A stretch of 63,471 nucleotides of DNA from Methylobacterium gnaphalii (lineage in GTDB: Bacteria; Pseudomonadota; Alphaproteobacteria; Rhizobiales; Beijerinckiaceae), in assembly GCF_007992215.1 (NCBI RefSeq), contig NZ_BJZV01000023.1:1-63471 (forward strand). Direction: 5' to 3'. Numbering within the stretch: position 1 is the first letter of the stretch; the number at the start of each line of letters is the position of its first letter. The notes beneath the pieces are model-generated. The model saw nothing but the letters and a program-made list of their open reading frames with translations. It ran no database searches and had not been told where the DNA came from. Positions 38,931-47,954 of this stretch are shown piece after piece. Made by a program: the position numbers and the translations under genes.

Positions 38931-39605
38931 ATGCCGGTTCCCTCCGAGCGCCTTGGCGCGCGACCCGACGCGCATCCCGAGGTGCTTCCTCTGCAGACGC
39001 GCCTTGCCACGCTTGGCGAGGTGAATGTCGAAAGCCGTACAGTGCCTGTCGTTTGGACAACGGGCGCGACGGTGCGCCGTCGACGCTACGTCGGCTGGGA
39101 TACGGCGGTTCCGTTTGATGAGGAGCTGATCGTCTCCGACGCGGCGGTCGACCTAACCCGCCTCAACGCGGGCGCGCCTGTCGTCGACTCGCACATGACC
39201 TATTCCGTCCGCGGCCAAATGGCGGTTGTCGAGCGGGCGTGGATACGGGGCGGCGAAGGACATGCGGAGATCCGCTTCCCGAGCCTCGGCACCGATCCCG
39301 ATGCCGATCGTCTCTTCGAGCTGGTCCGTCAGAAGATCGTCCGAAACCTCTCCGTCGGCTACACGATCAACCGCGTTCGCGTGGTCGAGCCGCAGAAGGC
39401 TGGCGACGTCGAGCGCCGGATCGTCGAGTCTTGGACGCCCTACGAGCTGTCCTTCGTCACCGTGCCGGCCGATGCCGGCGCGCAGGCGCGCAGTGCTGAG
39501 CACTCGTTTCCCCTCGAGATCGTCGGCCGTTCGGCCGTCGGGGGCTCGGGGGCCGCGGGCACTCTGGCGCGCATGAAGATGCGAGCGCGCGCCGCCGGTC
39601 TGTAG
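38931..39605 (+). CDS. Prohead protease (HK97-type)
   Basis: The 224-residue protein has the catalytic His in APVVDSHMTYSVRGQ and the catalytic Ser in IVRNLSVGYTIN, with the beta-sheet pattern of HK97-like proteases. It would cut the scaffold part of the capsid protein. In many alphaproteobacterial phages this enzyme is fused to the capsid protein; here the two are separate, 96 bases apart, which makes the unusual start of the capsid protein notable. Confidence 0.85.
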   Translation: MPVPSERLGARPDAHPEVLPLQTRLATLGEVNVESRTVPVVWTTGATVRRRRYVGWDTAVPFDEELIVSDAAVDLTRLNAGAPVVDSHMTYSVRGQMAVVERAWIRGGEGHAEIRFPSLGTDPDADRLFELVRQKIVRNLSVGYTINRVRVVEPQKAGDVERRIVESWTPYELSFVTVPADAGAQARSAEHSFPLEIVGRSAVGGSGAAGTLARMKMRARAAGL

Positions 39606-39701
39606 CCGCGGCGCCTCTCCGAACCCGATCCGCGCTTCAACCGGGGCCGCGGACTCGGCCTGCTTTTGCCCCGGCCCTACCCTCCCGAATTCGAGGAACC
39701 T

Positions 39702-41420
39702 ATGCATCGCTCCTACCGGGCGGCGGGCCTGATCGCGCTCGCCTGCACTCTCGCACTCGCCTTCGTCGTCGCCATGGCGCCGGATGCTGCCTTCGCCGCG
39801 ACTCCGCTGTCGCTCGCTCCCGCTCATTCCGTGTCGCATCTCTTCGGCGACCTCGTCATGGCCGGCCCGCTCGCCCTTGCCTCGCTCCGCAAGACCGAGG
39901 GTGAGCTTGTCACCCGCGCCGCTGCCAAAATCGGCGAAGTGATCGACGGCATGGCCGAGGACGCCCGCCGCGCGATCGAGGCCGAACACGCCGGCATCCT
40001 CTCCGACCTTGAGGCAACTCGCGCCGAGATCCGCACGCTCGAGGCGGCCCCGCGGCCGGCTCCCGCAACTCCGGCCCCGGCCGCCGGCGGCTTCGCCAAC
40101 GCCGATGCCACCCGCGCCGCGACCGTTGCTGCCGCCGAGCGCGCCGCCACGATCTCCGACATCGGCCGCCGCGCCCATATGTCGGCCGAGGCGATCGACA
40201 CGGCCCTGCGCAACCCCGACCTGACTGTCGAGGCATTCCGCTCGCAGGCCTTCGAGGCGCTCGCCACCCGCGACGCAGCGACGATGACCCGCTCGACCGG
40301 CCGCGTTGCCGAGTTTGGCGGCCAGGACGCCGACGACAGCCGTCGCCGCGGCATGGCGGACGCTCTCTCGGCCCGCATGGCTCACGCCGGCGGCGACCGG
40401 ACCGCTGTCGTTCCGGAGCACGCTCGCGCCTATGCCGAGATGGGCCTCGCCGAGATGGCGGCGGAGTGCATCGGCCACCGCGGCGCCCTGCGCACCTCGC
40501 GCCAGGTCAACGAGGTGTTCGAGCGGGCCTTCCACACGGTTTCGGACTTCCCCGGCATCTTCGTCGACGCCCTCAACGTGCGTCTGCTTGCCCGCTACCG
40601 CACGGCGACGCCGACCTATCGTACCTTCGCAGCGCTCTACACGACGACGGATTTCCGTCCGACCTACGTGATCCGCGCCGGCGACTTCCCGCAGCTCCAG
40701 CCGGTCAACGAGGCCGGCGAGATCAAGTCCGGCACCTTCTCCGAGTCGGCCGAGACCTTCCGGGTCAAGCCCTACGGCGTGAGCGTGAACCTATCGCGCG
40801 CCATGATCGTCAACGATCACCTCGGCGCCATCGATCAGGTCCTCGGCTCGGTCGGCGAGCGTGTCACCGATTGGGAAAACGCGATTGCCTTCGCGGAGCT
40901 GCTCCGCAACGGCAACCTGCTCACCGACAACACCGCCGTTTTCCACGCCAAGCACAATAATCTTGCCGGTGCCGGCGCTGCGATCTCGGTCGGCAGCGTG
41001 GGGGCGGGCCGGGCTCAGATGGTCAAGCAGAAGTCGCTCGACGGCCTCAAGCTCAACCTGCAGCCCAAGACCCTGCTTGTCGGCCCCGACAACCAGACCG
41101 CGGCCGAGCAGCTCTTCACGGCGATTACTCCGCAGATCAGCGGCAACGCCGTGCCGGAGAGCTTCCGCCGGATGGCTCCGGTTGCCGATGCGAACCTCGC
41201 GAACGACGACGGTTCGGCCTTCCTGCCCTGGTATCTGTTTGCCGACCCGGCCGTCGCGCCGTGCTTCGTCTACGGCTACCTCGAGGGCTACGAGGGGCCG
41301 CGCCTGACCTCCGAGCAGGTGTTCGGCGTGCAGGGCATGAAGGTGAAGCTCGAGCACGACTTCGGCGTCGCGCCGATCGACTTCCGCGGCGGATACCGCA
41401 ACCCCGGCGCAGCCAACTAA
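39702..41420 (+). CDS. Major capsid protein with scaffold-like region and N-terminal signal-like segment
   Basis: The 572-residue protein ends in a Mu-like/HK97-fold capsid domain of about 310 residues (ARYRTATPTYRTFAALYTTT, then FRVKPYGVSVNLSRAMIVND). Before it, residues 70-250 form a helical, Ala-rich region likely to act as scaffold and be removed by the protease. The first 34 residues look like an export signal: LIALACTLALAFVVAMAPDA followed by AFAATP. GAGGAA lies at good distance before the ATG at 39702, so this start is credible. A capsid protein with a signal-like start is very unusual. Confidence 0.88.
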   Translation: MHRSYRAAGLIALACTLALAFVVAMAPDAAFAATPLSLAPAHSVSHLFGDLVMAGPLALASLRKTEGELVTRAAAKIGEVIDGMAEDARRAIEAEHAGILSDLEATRAEIRTLEAAPRPAPATPAPAAGGFANADATRAATVAAAERAATISDIGRRAHMSAEAIDTALRNPDLTVEAFRSQAFEALATRDAATMTRSTGRVAEFGGQDADDSRRRGMADALSARMAHAGGDRTAVVPEHARAYAEMGLAEMAAECIGHRGALRTSRQVNEVFERAFHTVSDFPGIFVDALNVRLLARYRTATPTYRTFAALYTTTDFRPTYVIRAGDFPQLQPVNEAGEIKSGTFSESAETFRVKPYGVSVNLSRAMIVNDHLGAIDQVLGSVGERVTDWENAIAFAELLRNGNLLTDNTAVFHAKHNNLAGAGAAISVGSVGAGRAQMVKQKSLDGLKLNLQPKTLLVGPDNQTAAEQLFTAITPQISGNAVPESFRRMAPVADANLANDDGSAFLPWYLFADPAVAPCFVYGYLEGYEGPRLTSEQVFGVQGMKVKLEHDFGVAPIDFRGGYRNPGAAN

Positions 41421-41505
41421 GCGGCTCCGCTTCCTGTTCCGTCGAGGGCCACCCGAGAGGGCGGCCCTTCGTCTGTCATCCCTGAATTCGGAGGCCTGAG
41501 GCCCC

Positions 41506-41844
41506 ATGAAGAACCGTATCCAGAAGGGCGACACCGTTACGCTCATCGCCCCCTATGACGTCGCCTCCGGTGGCGGCTTGCTCGTTGGCTCCGTCTTCGG
41601 CGTCGCGAATTTCGCTGCGCTTAGCGGCGCTCCGGTCGAGGCCGATGTTGTCGGCGTGTTCGACCTCGCCAAGGCCGATGCGCAGGCCTGGGCGCAGGGC
41701 GCTAAGATCTATTGGGACAACACCGCCAAGGTCTGCACCACGGTCAACACGAGCAACACCCTGATCGGCGCCGCCATGCTGGCCGTTGCCAACACGGCCG
41801 GCCTCACGGTGGGTCGCGTGCGTCTCAACGGCGTCGTTTCGTAA
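41506..41844 (+). CDS. DUF2190-type capsid cement protein
   Basis: The 112-residue protein matches DUF2190: an opening with QKGDTVTLIAPYDVASGGG and an ending with GRVRLNG. Members sit on the outer capsid and stabilise it. A hairpin of AGGGCC/GGCCCT with extra pairing lies before it at about 41446-41467, probably the end signal of the capsid gene. It is the last gene of the lambda-like head module. Confidence 0.82.
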   Translation: MKNRIQKGDTVTLIAPYDVASGGGLLVGSVFGVANFAALSGAPVEADVVGVFDLAKADAQAWAQGAKIYWDNTAKVCTTVNTSNTLIGAAMLAVANTAGLTVGRVRLNGVVS

Positions 41845-41853
41845 GGCTGGCCG

Positions 41854-42258
41854 ATGCCTTCGCCCTTCGACCGGGCGCTTGCCGTTGCCGAGCGCGTCGT
41901 TGTCCGCACCTTCGGTGAGGCAATGACGCTGCTGCCGGAACGCAAGAGCGGCCGAACCGGCGGCAGTGCCGGCGCCGATACTACGCGGCCCGGCATTGCG
42001 TTCCGCGGTGCCCTCTCGCGCGAGCCTCTCACGGTGCAGCGGAGCGGCGACGGCGGCCAAAATGCCGGCAATCTACAGGTTGCTTCGGGCAAGTGGCTCC
42101 TCTGGCTCGACGCGCCGCTTGCTGCGCGCCTGGAGCGCAGGGCCGGCGACCACGTCCGACGCGAATGCCCCCCTCAGGGAGAGCCGGCGGAATTCCGGAT
42201 CTCCTCCGCTGCTCTGCCGACCGATGGCGGGGTGATCCACTACGTCGAGCCGGTGTGA
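41854..42258 (+). CDS. Probable head-tail connector protein
   Basis: The 134-residue protein lies between capsid cement and baseplate genes, where head completion proteins are encoded. It has a helical start (FDRALAVAERVVVRTFGEAM) and a beta-rich second half (GKWLLWLDAPLAARLERRAGD). Family assignment is by position and size; direct similarity was not recognised. Confidence 0.55.
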   Translation: MPSPFDRALAVAERVVVRTFGEAMTLLPERKSGRTGGSAGADTTRPGIAFRGALSREPLTVQRSGDGGQNAGNLQVASGKWLLWLDAPLAARLERRAGDHVRRECPPQGEPAEFRISSAALPTDGGVIHYVEPV

Positions 42259-42261
42259 CGC

Positions 42262-43032
42262 ATGAGCCTGCAGGCCCTCGCCTTGGCGATCACGGCAACC
42301 GGCGCCCTGGCGGAGACGATGCCCGCTTGGGTGCGTGTCGAGCTTGAGCCACAGGACGCACTCTCCCTCGCCGATGAGAGCGGCAAGGTCATTGCCGCCG
42401 TGTTCGTCGGCGACGAGACCGCGAAGGTCGAGCGCCGGAAGTGGGCGCAGGGTGAAACCACGATCGAACTCGTCGTGCAGATCGTTCTTCCCGTTGAGTT
42501 GGTTGCAGAAATCGGCGGCGTTGCCTGCCGGTTCGATACGCGCACCGGCGGCACGCGGCAGATCTATGCCGCTATGCACGAGGCAATCCGGCGCGCCTTC
42601 ACTGTGCCGGGTAACGGCACTTGGCGCGCCCTATTGCAGGCTGTTTGGATCGGTCATCCTGAACCGATCAACGGTTTGCCGGGCCGAGCCGAGCGGCCGA
42701 ACAAGCCGCCGCTGCCGATCATAGATTATTCGATCCCCTGCCGGGTAATCATGCCGCCGCCATTGGGAGCGCCGGCGCCGTTTCCCTGGCCGGACATTGT
42801 CGACAAGATGCGCGCCGACGACGCTTTTACCGGCGAGGAGGCCGCTTTCCTCGAGGCGCTGATTGCCGGCGAACCTCTGACAGACGTTCAGGCCGAACTC
42901 GCCTTCGCCGGCCTCTCCCGGCCGGACGGTGACGGACTCGGCAACGGCCCGCTGCCCGGCGTCGACAGCTCGCCGCCTATGGCGAGCGCAACGATCAATG
43001 ACACGACAACCGTCCGGGCGGAGGCCCCATGA
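42262..43032 (+). CDS. Hypothetical structural protein
   Basis: The 256-residue protein has a beta-rich first half (MPAWVRVELEPQDALSLADE, TTIELVVQIVLPVEL) and a Pro/Gly-rich end. It overlaps the gpV gene (ATGA) and so belongs to the head-tail junction or baseplate set. No family is recognised. A hydrophobic first stretch ends in ALAE but is short for a signal. Confidence 0.55.
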   Translation: MSLQALALAITATGALAETMPAWVRVELEPQDALSLADESGKVIAAVFVGDETAKVERRKWAQGETTIELVVQIVLPVELVAEIGGVACRFDTRTGGTRQIYAAMHEAIRRAFTVPGNGTWRALLQAVWIGHPEPINGLPGRAERPNKPPLPIIDYSIPCRVIMPPPLGAPAPFPWPDIVDKMRADDAFTGEEAAFLEALIAGEPLTDVQAELAFAGLSRPDGDGLGNGPLPGVDSSPPMASATINDTTTVRAEAP

Positions 43033-43637
43033 GCGACCTCGGCGAGATGATCAGTTGGCTACAGCGCCTTGAGCGCGACCACAGGGATCTCAAGGCCGCT
43101 GTCCGCAATATGTTCCGGGTTGGCCCTGTCGTGGCCCGCGACAAAGACAAGGGCGTGCGCCTGCAGACGGACGCGGACGGCGAGGACGGCAGCGATCCGC
43201 ATAAAACGGATTGGGGCGTCATGGCCGAGCAGTCCGGCTTTCACAGCCGAGTGCCGCGCAATGGCGAGCAATGCCTTTTCCTCGCGCCGTTCGGTGATCA
43301 GGCTCAAGGCGTCGTCTTGCCCTTCGGGCACAACACGGCCCATCCGAACCCCGCCGGAGACGTCGACGAAATCGTGCTGTTCAATCACGGCAAGATCAAA
43401 GGCACGGTCGACAAGACCGGAACCAAGCTGACCATCACGAACGACAAAGCGTCCACGGTCTACGAAGGCGCCAAAATTACACATACGATCGACGGCAACT
43501 CGACGACGTATGAAAAAGATCAGATTACCTTTCCCGATGGCTCGAAGGTGCATCACGGCACACAGAACATCGGCAAGGATCACGTTCACCTTGGCGTCGA
43601 GCCTGGCGGCGGCAAGTCGCAGGGTCCGGATGTCTGA
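43029..43637 (+). CDS. Baseplate spike protein V (P2 gpV-like)
   Basis: The 202-residue protein has an N-terminal helix, an OB-fold-like part (VARDKDKGVRLQTDADGE) and a C-terminal beta-helix with repeated strands (KLTITNDKASTVYEGAKITH, then HGTQNIGKDHVHLGVEPGG). It forms the trimeric spike at the tip of a contractile tail. Its presence with W, J and I shows a myovirus tail. The last codons already belong to array I. Confidence 0.85.
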   Translation: MSDLGEMISWLQRLERDHRDLKAAVRNMFRVGPVVARDKDKGVRLQTDADGEDGSDPHKTDWGVMAEQSGFHSRVPRNGEQCLFLAPFGDQAQGVVLPFGHNTAHPNPAGDVDEIVLFNHGKIKGTVDKTGTKLTITNDKASTVYEGAKITHTIDGNSTTYEKDQITFPDGSKVHHGTQNIGKDHVHLGVEPGGGKSQGPDV

Positions 43638-43670
43638 ACGTTCGAACGTTCGAATCTTATAAGGTCAAGG
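43623..43670. repeat. 8-bp phased repeat array I (6 units)
   Basis: Units read ggtccgga, tgtctgaa, cgttcgaa, cgttcgaa, tcttataa, ggtcaagg. The array runs from the last codons of gpV up to the base before the ATG at 43672, within a run of co-directional baseplate genes. Confidence 0.85.
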
Positions 43671-43671
43671 C

Positions 43672-44094
43672 ATGTCGTCGACGGGCATCGATCGCTACAC
43701 GGGCGCGCCGCTGTCCGATTTCGAGCACGTCCTGCAGTGCGTCGCGGTCATCTTCATGACCCGGATCGGCGAAATGGTCATGCTGCGCTGGTTCGGCGCC
43801 GGCCTGCCCGAGCTGCTCGGCCGCCGCGCTACGCTCACGAACCTGAGTCTCTATCGCATGGTGATCGCGCTCGCGATCAATGCGTGGGAGCCCCGGCTCA
43901 ACGTGGTCAAGGTGGTCGCCGCCGGCAACACGGCGGACGGTCTGCGCCTCGGCGAGCTGAATTTCACGATCCTCTGCGAGTACCGGCCGAAGGCGCTCAC
44001 CGGCGACCTCACGGTCGAGGGCGGCCTGCGCAAGATCGGCCTCACGGCCGCCAACGACAACACCGGTATCCGGCTGCGCGTCCTCGCTGCCTGA
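43672..44094 (+). CDS. Baseplate wedge protein W (gp25-like)
   Basis: The 140-residue protein has the GPW/gp25 pattern: a start SSTGIDRYTGAPLSDFEHVL, the core LRWFGAGLPELLGR and the sequence INAWEPRLNVVKV near the end. It forms part of the wedge that links the spike hub to the sheath in contractile tails. It lies in the V-W-J-I order of P2. Confidence 0.87.
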   Translation: MSSTGIDRYTGAPLSDFEHVLQCVAVIFMTRIGEMVMLRWFGAGLPELLGRRATLTNLSLYRMVIALAINAWEPRLNVVKVVAAGNTADGLRLGELNFTILCEYRPKALTGDLTVEGGLRKIGLTAANDNTGIRLRVLAA

Positions 44095-44124
44095 ACCCTG
44101 CCCCTCCCGCCCGATAGGTCGACG

Positions 44125-45240
44125 ATGCCGACGCTGCCGCCCGCCGTCACGGCGGCGCTCTCCCGCTTTGCCGCGATCGACCTGGCGCGCCTGCCGGATC
44201 GTCCGGTCACGGCGCGAGGCTATGACGCGATCTATGCCGCCTACATGGCCGACCTCGCCTCCCGGCTCAACGCCGAGGGTATCCCGTACAACGTCGCCGG
44301 CACGCCGGGAAACGTCGTCAACCTGGCAACCGACACCTACGCGATCACGGGCCGCGCCTTCGGTTACGCCGTCGAGGCGGTCGAGGCGGCGATTGATGAC
44401 GCGGTCTATTCCGTGCTCGTGCCGTGGTCCTTCGGCCCCTACCTCGACGCGCTCGGCGCCGGCCAAACGCCGCCCGTGGGGCGCAAGGCGATCGTCGCGA
44501 ACCCGCGCCCCTACGTTTACGGCACGGACTCGGTCGACGATTGGCAGCCCGACGACGTCTATCGCGCCCTGATCCTGCTCGCGCCCGAGGCGCTCTCGAC
44601 CTGTGGTCCGGAGGGCGCATATGTGTGGTTCACGCTCGAAGTGCCCGGCGTGCTCTCGGCCGGATGCTATGGCCCGATGAGCTTTGGCGGCACGCGGCTC
44701 GCGCCCTTCGTGCCGCTCGGCGAGGTTCGCATCCCGGTCCTGGCCAATGCCGGCGACGGCACAGCGTCGACCGCGCTCGTCGCAGCCGTGCAGGCCGCCG
44801 TCTCCGCTGACAGCCGCCGGCCGATCGCCGACCTCGTGACGGCCTCGGCCGCCACGGTCCTGCCGTGGAGCTTCGCCGCGACGCTCTATTGCGGCCCTGG
44901 CGTCGACCTCGGCGCGGTCGGCATGGCCGCCTATTCTCGTCTGCGCGCTCTGGCGGATTTCCAGCACAGGCCGGGCGGCTCGGTTCTACTGCAGGACGTC
45001 TTCGCCGCCTGCAAAGTGCCGGACGCGACCGGAACGCCGCTCGTCGGCTTCGTCGACCCCGGCAGCTTCGCCGACGTCAATCCCGGCCCGGTGAGCGCGG
45101 CCAACCCCTCCCCGGCGTTCGTGGCGCCCTACTGCGCCCCGCCGGGGCCGGAGGGCGTGACGCAATCCGCCGGCGACGACGGCACACTTCTGATTGTCGG
45201 CGGAGATATCGCCCTGCGCGTCGAGCAAACCTATGGCTGA
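44125..45240 (+). CDS. Baseplate protein J (gp47-like)
   Basis: The 371-residue protein has the baseplate J pattern, with an N-terminal helix, the core GPYLDALGAGQTPPVGRKA and a following beta-rich domain and helical end. It joins wedges in the P2-like baseplate. It ends by overlapping the gene for protein I. Confidence 0.85.
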   Translation: MPTLPPAVTAALSRFAAIDLARLPDRPVTARGYDAIYAAYMADLASRLNAEGIPYNVAGTPGNVVNLATDTYAITGRAFGYAVEAVEAAIDDAVYSVLVPWSFGPYLDALGAGQTPPVGRKAIVANPRPYVYGTDSVDDWQPDDVYRALILLAPEALSTCGPEGAYVWFTLEVPGVLSAGCYGPMSFGGTRLAPFVPLGEVRIPVLANAGDGTASTALVAAVQAAVSADSRRPIADLVTASAATVLPWSFAATLYCGPGVDLGAVGMAAYSRLRALADFQHRPGGSVLLQDVFAACKVPDATGTPLVGFVDPGSFADVNPGPVSAANPSPAFVAPYCAPPGPEGVTQSAGDDGTLLIVGGDIALRVEQTYG

Positions 45241-45982
45241 TGCGGATCGCAATACGCTCCTCCCCTCGCACGCGACGCCGCGCGAGCGCTCGATCGGCGG
45301 CGCCAACGCCGCCGTCACGGATGCCGATACGGATCTGATCCGCCGAGCCGGCTCGCCGGATATCGAAGAGGTCCCGGCCGCATACCTCCCGGCGCGTGCC
45401 GAGGCGGTCTCCGTCGACGTGTGGGACCCGCTGTGGCCCGACGATATCAAGCGGGCGACGATCAAGGCGGCGCCCGAGGTGCATCGGCACAAGGGCACGG
45501 TCTATGCGGTCAAGACGGCGCTCTCCGCCCTCAAGATCGACGCCGAGGTGATTGAGTGGTGGCAGGAAGCGCCGCGCGGCGTGCCCTACGCCTTCACTGT
45601 TAAGGCCCGCGCTCGCGCTCGGCTCTATGACGGCCCTCTCCTCGATCCTCGCCTGATCAAGGTCGCTTATACGAGCGTCCTGCGCGCCAAGCCGCTGAGC
45701 CGGGCGTTCGATATCGTGATTGGCGCCGGCTTCGGCGACACGCTCGGCCTGGCGCCCGTCATGGTCGCCAAGGTGCCATTACGGCGCGGTGTGGTCCCGA
45801 GGCCAGCCACGGGCACGCAAGACACGCTCGGCCTGGCGCCGGTCATGGTCGCCAGGGTGCCGATCCGGCGCGGCGTGGCGCCGCTGCCGGCAACCGAAAC
45901 ACATGCGGCGCTCGCGTTCGCTCTGGCCTTCACGGCCAGGACGCGGATCGCGCACGCCGTCGTTCCCATCCTTCCGACGTGA
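45233..45982 (+). CDS. Tail protein I (P2 gpI-like) with a tandem C-terminal repeat
   Basis: The 249-residue protein shows the gpI core (HKGTVYAVKTALSALKIDAE, then VIEWWQEAP). Near the C terminus, after the core, two consecutive 28-residue repeats occur, each with DTLGLAPVMVAKVPLRRGV or a close variant, followed by a third degenerate one. The gene start overlaps the stop of J. It fixes fibres to the baseplate. Confidence 0.83.
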   Translation: MADADRNTLLPSHATPRERSIGGANAAVTDADTDLIRRAGSPDIEEVPAAYLPARAEAVSVDVWDPLWPDDIKRATIKAAPEVHRHKGTVYAVKTALSALKIDAEVIEWWQEAPRGVPYAFTVKARARARLYDGPLLDPRLIKVAYTSVLRAKPLSRAFDIVIGAGFGDTLGLAPVMVAKVPLRRGVVPRPATGTQDTLGLAPVMVARVPIRRGVAPLPATETHAALAFALAFTARTRIAHAVVPILPT

Positions 45983-45989
45983 GGCGTCC

Positions 45990-46559
45990 GTGAGCGAAGA
46001 CCTCGTCCCTACCATCACACGGGCAGGCCTCGCGGCCTGTCGAAACGCGCAGGGCAGCGGCCTCCTCGCCACGATAGCGGCCGTCGCGATTGGGCGCGGC
46101 GTCGTGAGCGGATCGAACGCTGTCGGCTACAGCCCAACCGGCGCCGAGACCGCGCTCAAGTCCGAAATCACCCGCGTTCCCCTGCTCTCGGGTTCGCAGA
46201 TCGGAAGCCTTGCCGGTAGCGATCCCCTCGGGTTTCGCGTGCTGGCCGAGGTCCCGGCCGCCGCGACCGGCACCCCGCCGGCGCCCATCAATGAGGTCGG
46301 CTGGTTCCTGTCGGATGGCACGCTGCTCTGCCTATGGTCCTCGGCGACCTATCCGCTCGGCTTCCTGACCGACAAGGCGAGCCTCGAACTCGCGCACGAT
46401 CTGTTCCTGTCGCAGCTCCCCGTCGCCTCGATGGCGATCACGGTCACACGGCCGGATCTGCCTGACACCCTCCCCGTGCTTGCCCGGCTCTGCGCCGCCG
46501 GCCAGCGCGCCCTTGCCGACAAGGCGCGCGCCTTCGTCCGCGCCTTCACGAACGCCTGA
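45990..46559 (+). CDS. Tail fibre protein, N-terminal attachment type
   Basis: GTG at 45990 gives a 189-residue protein that starts with DLVPTITRAGLAACRNAQ, the pattern of P2-type tail-fibre/collar N-terminal domains that attach to the baseplate. The rest is beta-rich and contains NEVGWFLSDGTLLCLWSS. It is shorter than full fibres and probably works as an adaptor for the fibre proteins that follow. Confidence 0.72.
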   Translation: MSEDLVPTITRAGLAACRNAQGSGLLATIAAVAIGRGVVSGSNAVGYSPTGAETALKSEITRVPLLSGSQIGSLAGSDPLGFRVLAEVPAAATGTPPAPINEVGWFLSDGTLLCLWSSATYPLGFLTDKASLELAHDLFLSQLPVASMAITVTRPDLPDTLPVLARLCAAGQRALADKARAFVRAFTNA

Positions 46560-46570
46560 GAGGACCCTGC

Positions 46571-47341
46571 ATGTCGACGCTTGCCGATGCCATGAACGAC
46601 GCAACCGCCGCCGAGAATGCGGCGGTCGATGCTCTGAACGCAGCCGCCGCGCTGTTGCAGAACAAGGCCGCCCTCGCGGAAGGTGCAATCCAGAGCTTCC
46701 TGTACCGCGCCGCACAGGTGTTTTGGTACATCGATTTCAATACCGGCGTTGACGATGCCAATCACGGCAAGACGATCGGCGCGCCGTGCAAGACGATCGA
46801 CTACGCGATTTCGCAGGCCGATCTCTCGGTGATCAACTGGTTCCTGTGCTTCACGGATCAGACCATCACGAAGGGTTGGGCGGCCGGCTCGGGCATCTTC
46901 GTGGTTGGCGCCCTGCGCAGCCCCGGCGTGTTCAACTCGCCCTGGACCTACACGCAGCGCCGGCTCAGTTTCGCCGCTGAGAGCGTCGACTCCCCCTATG
47001 TCGGCGGTGGCCGTCAGCCGGGCTACCTCAACCTGCTCGGCAGCTTCGCGATCTTTCAATCGCTCGAAGTCCGCCTGCCGGCCACGCCCGACGTGCTCGA
47101 CAACAAGACGGTCCTGCGCGGCTACGGCGCCAGCGTGTCGTTCCTCAACTGCACCGTGACGATCGAGGACGCCAGCAAGGGTGTATCGATGTTCGAGTCC
47201 GGATATGGCCTGCAGTCCTATGTCGGCTTCACGAACACGACGCTCGGCACCGGCGCCGCTGGCCATATCTTCAAGGGCATCGCGGCCGGCGCCAATCCGA
47301 ACAGCTCAGTCGATTACAGGTCAAACCTCACCTCCGCCTAA
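46571..47341 (+). CDS. Probable tail spike or fibre protein (beta-helix-like)
   Basis: The 256-residue protein has a helical start (DAMNDATAAENAAVDALNAA) followed by a region with DFNTGVDDANHGKTIGAPCK, a pattern seen at the start of parallel beta-helix domains of phage tail spikes. It is likely to touch the host surface. A palindrome GAAAGCTTTC with a following T run near 47357-47390 lies after it. Confidence 0.6.
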   Translation: MSTLADAMNDATAAENAAVDALNAAAALLQNKAALAEGAIQSFLYRAAQVFWYIDFNTGVDDANHGKTIGAPCKTIDYAISQADLSVINWFLCFTDQTITKGWAAGSGIFVVGALRSPGVFNSPWTYTQRRLSFAAESVDSPYVGGGRQPGYLNLLGSFAIFQSLEVRLPATPDVLDNKTVLRGYGASVSFLNCTVTIEDASKGVSMFESGYGLQSYVGFTNTTLGTGAAGHIFKGIAAGANPNSSVDYRSNLTSA

Positions 47342-47406
47342 GCTTGAGCTGATCTCGAAAGCTTTCTCGAACTCTCATTTTTTTGGCTGCGGCCGGAGGA
47401 TAAGAC

Positions 47407-47916
47407 ATGACTAATCTTGAAACGCGCAGCTTTTCGCTGATCGTCGGCGGCACACAATACATTGCCGCAACCCTGGCGCAGCTCGCCGAGCGCGGGGTTG
47501 CCCCGGCCGACGTCCTCGCGCTCGCCAAGCGGACCTTGACCGAGGACGTCGACGCCAGGGCCGAGGCGCTGCGCCTCTCGATCGCCACGCCCGGCGCCGG
47601 GCAGGCGATGGAATATCAGGAGACGCAGGCGCAGGCCTTCGCCGCTCTGCAAGCGTCCCCCGCCAGCGTGACGCCGGCGGCCTATCCGATGCTCGCGGCC
47701 TCGATCGGGATCGACATCGATCCGAGCACGAATGCCCCGGCGACCGACGTGCTCGGCGTGGCGCGCGCCGTGCAGAAGGCTTATGCGGCCTGGCTCGCCG
47801 CCGGCGCCGCGATCCGTGGCGCCCGTCTGCACGGCAAGGCCGCGATCGAGGCCGCCGCAACGCCTGCCGCCGCCGCGCAGGCCTTCGACGCGATCGACTG
47901 GCCTCCCCTCGGCTGA
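47407..47916 (+). CDS. Tail-fibre-associated helical protein
   Basis: The 169-residue protein is Ala-rich and helical, with YQETQAQAFAALQASPASVT and a C-terminal helix (KAYAAWLAAGAAIRGARLHG). Similar short proteins follow fibre genes in many phages and help in fibre assembly. The role is inferred from position and composition. Confidence 0.6.
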   Translation: MTNLETRSFSLIVGGTQYIAATLAQLAERGVAPADVLALAKRTLTEDVDARAEALRLSIATPGAGQAMEYQETQAQAFAALQASPASVTPAAYPMLAASIGIDIDPSTNAPATDVLGVARAVQKAYAAWLAAGAAIRGARLHGKAAIEAAATPAAAAQAFDAIDWPPLG

Positions 47917-47954
47917 TCCCTACCCTTCCCTGATCCTCCTCGAAAGGCTGGCCC

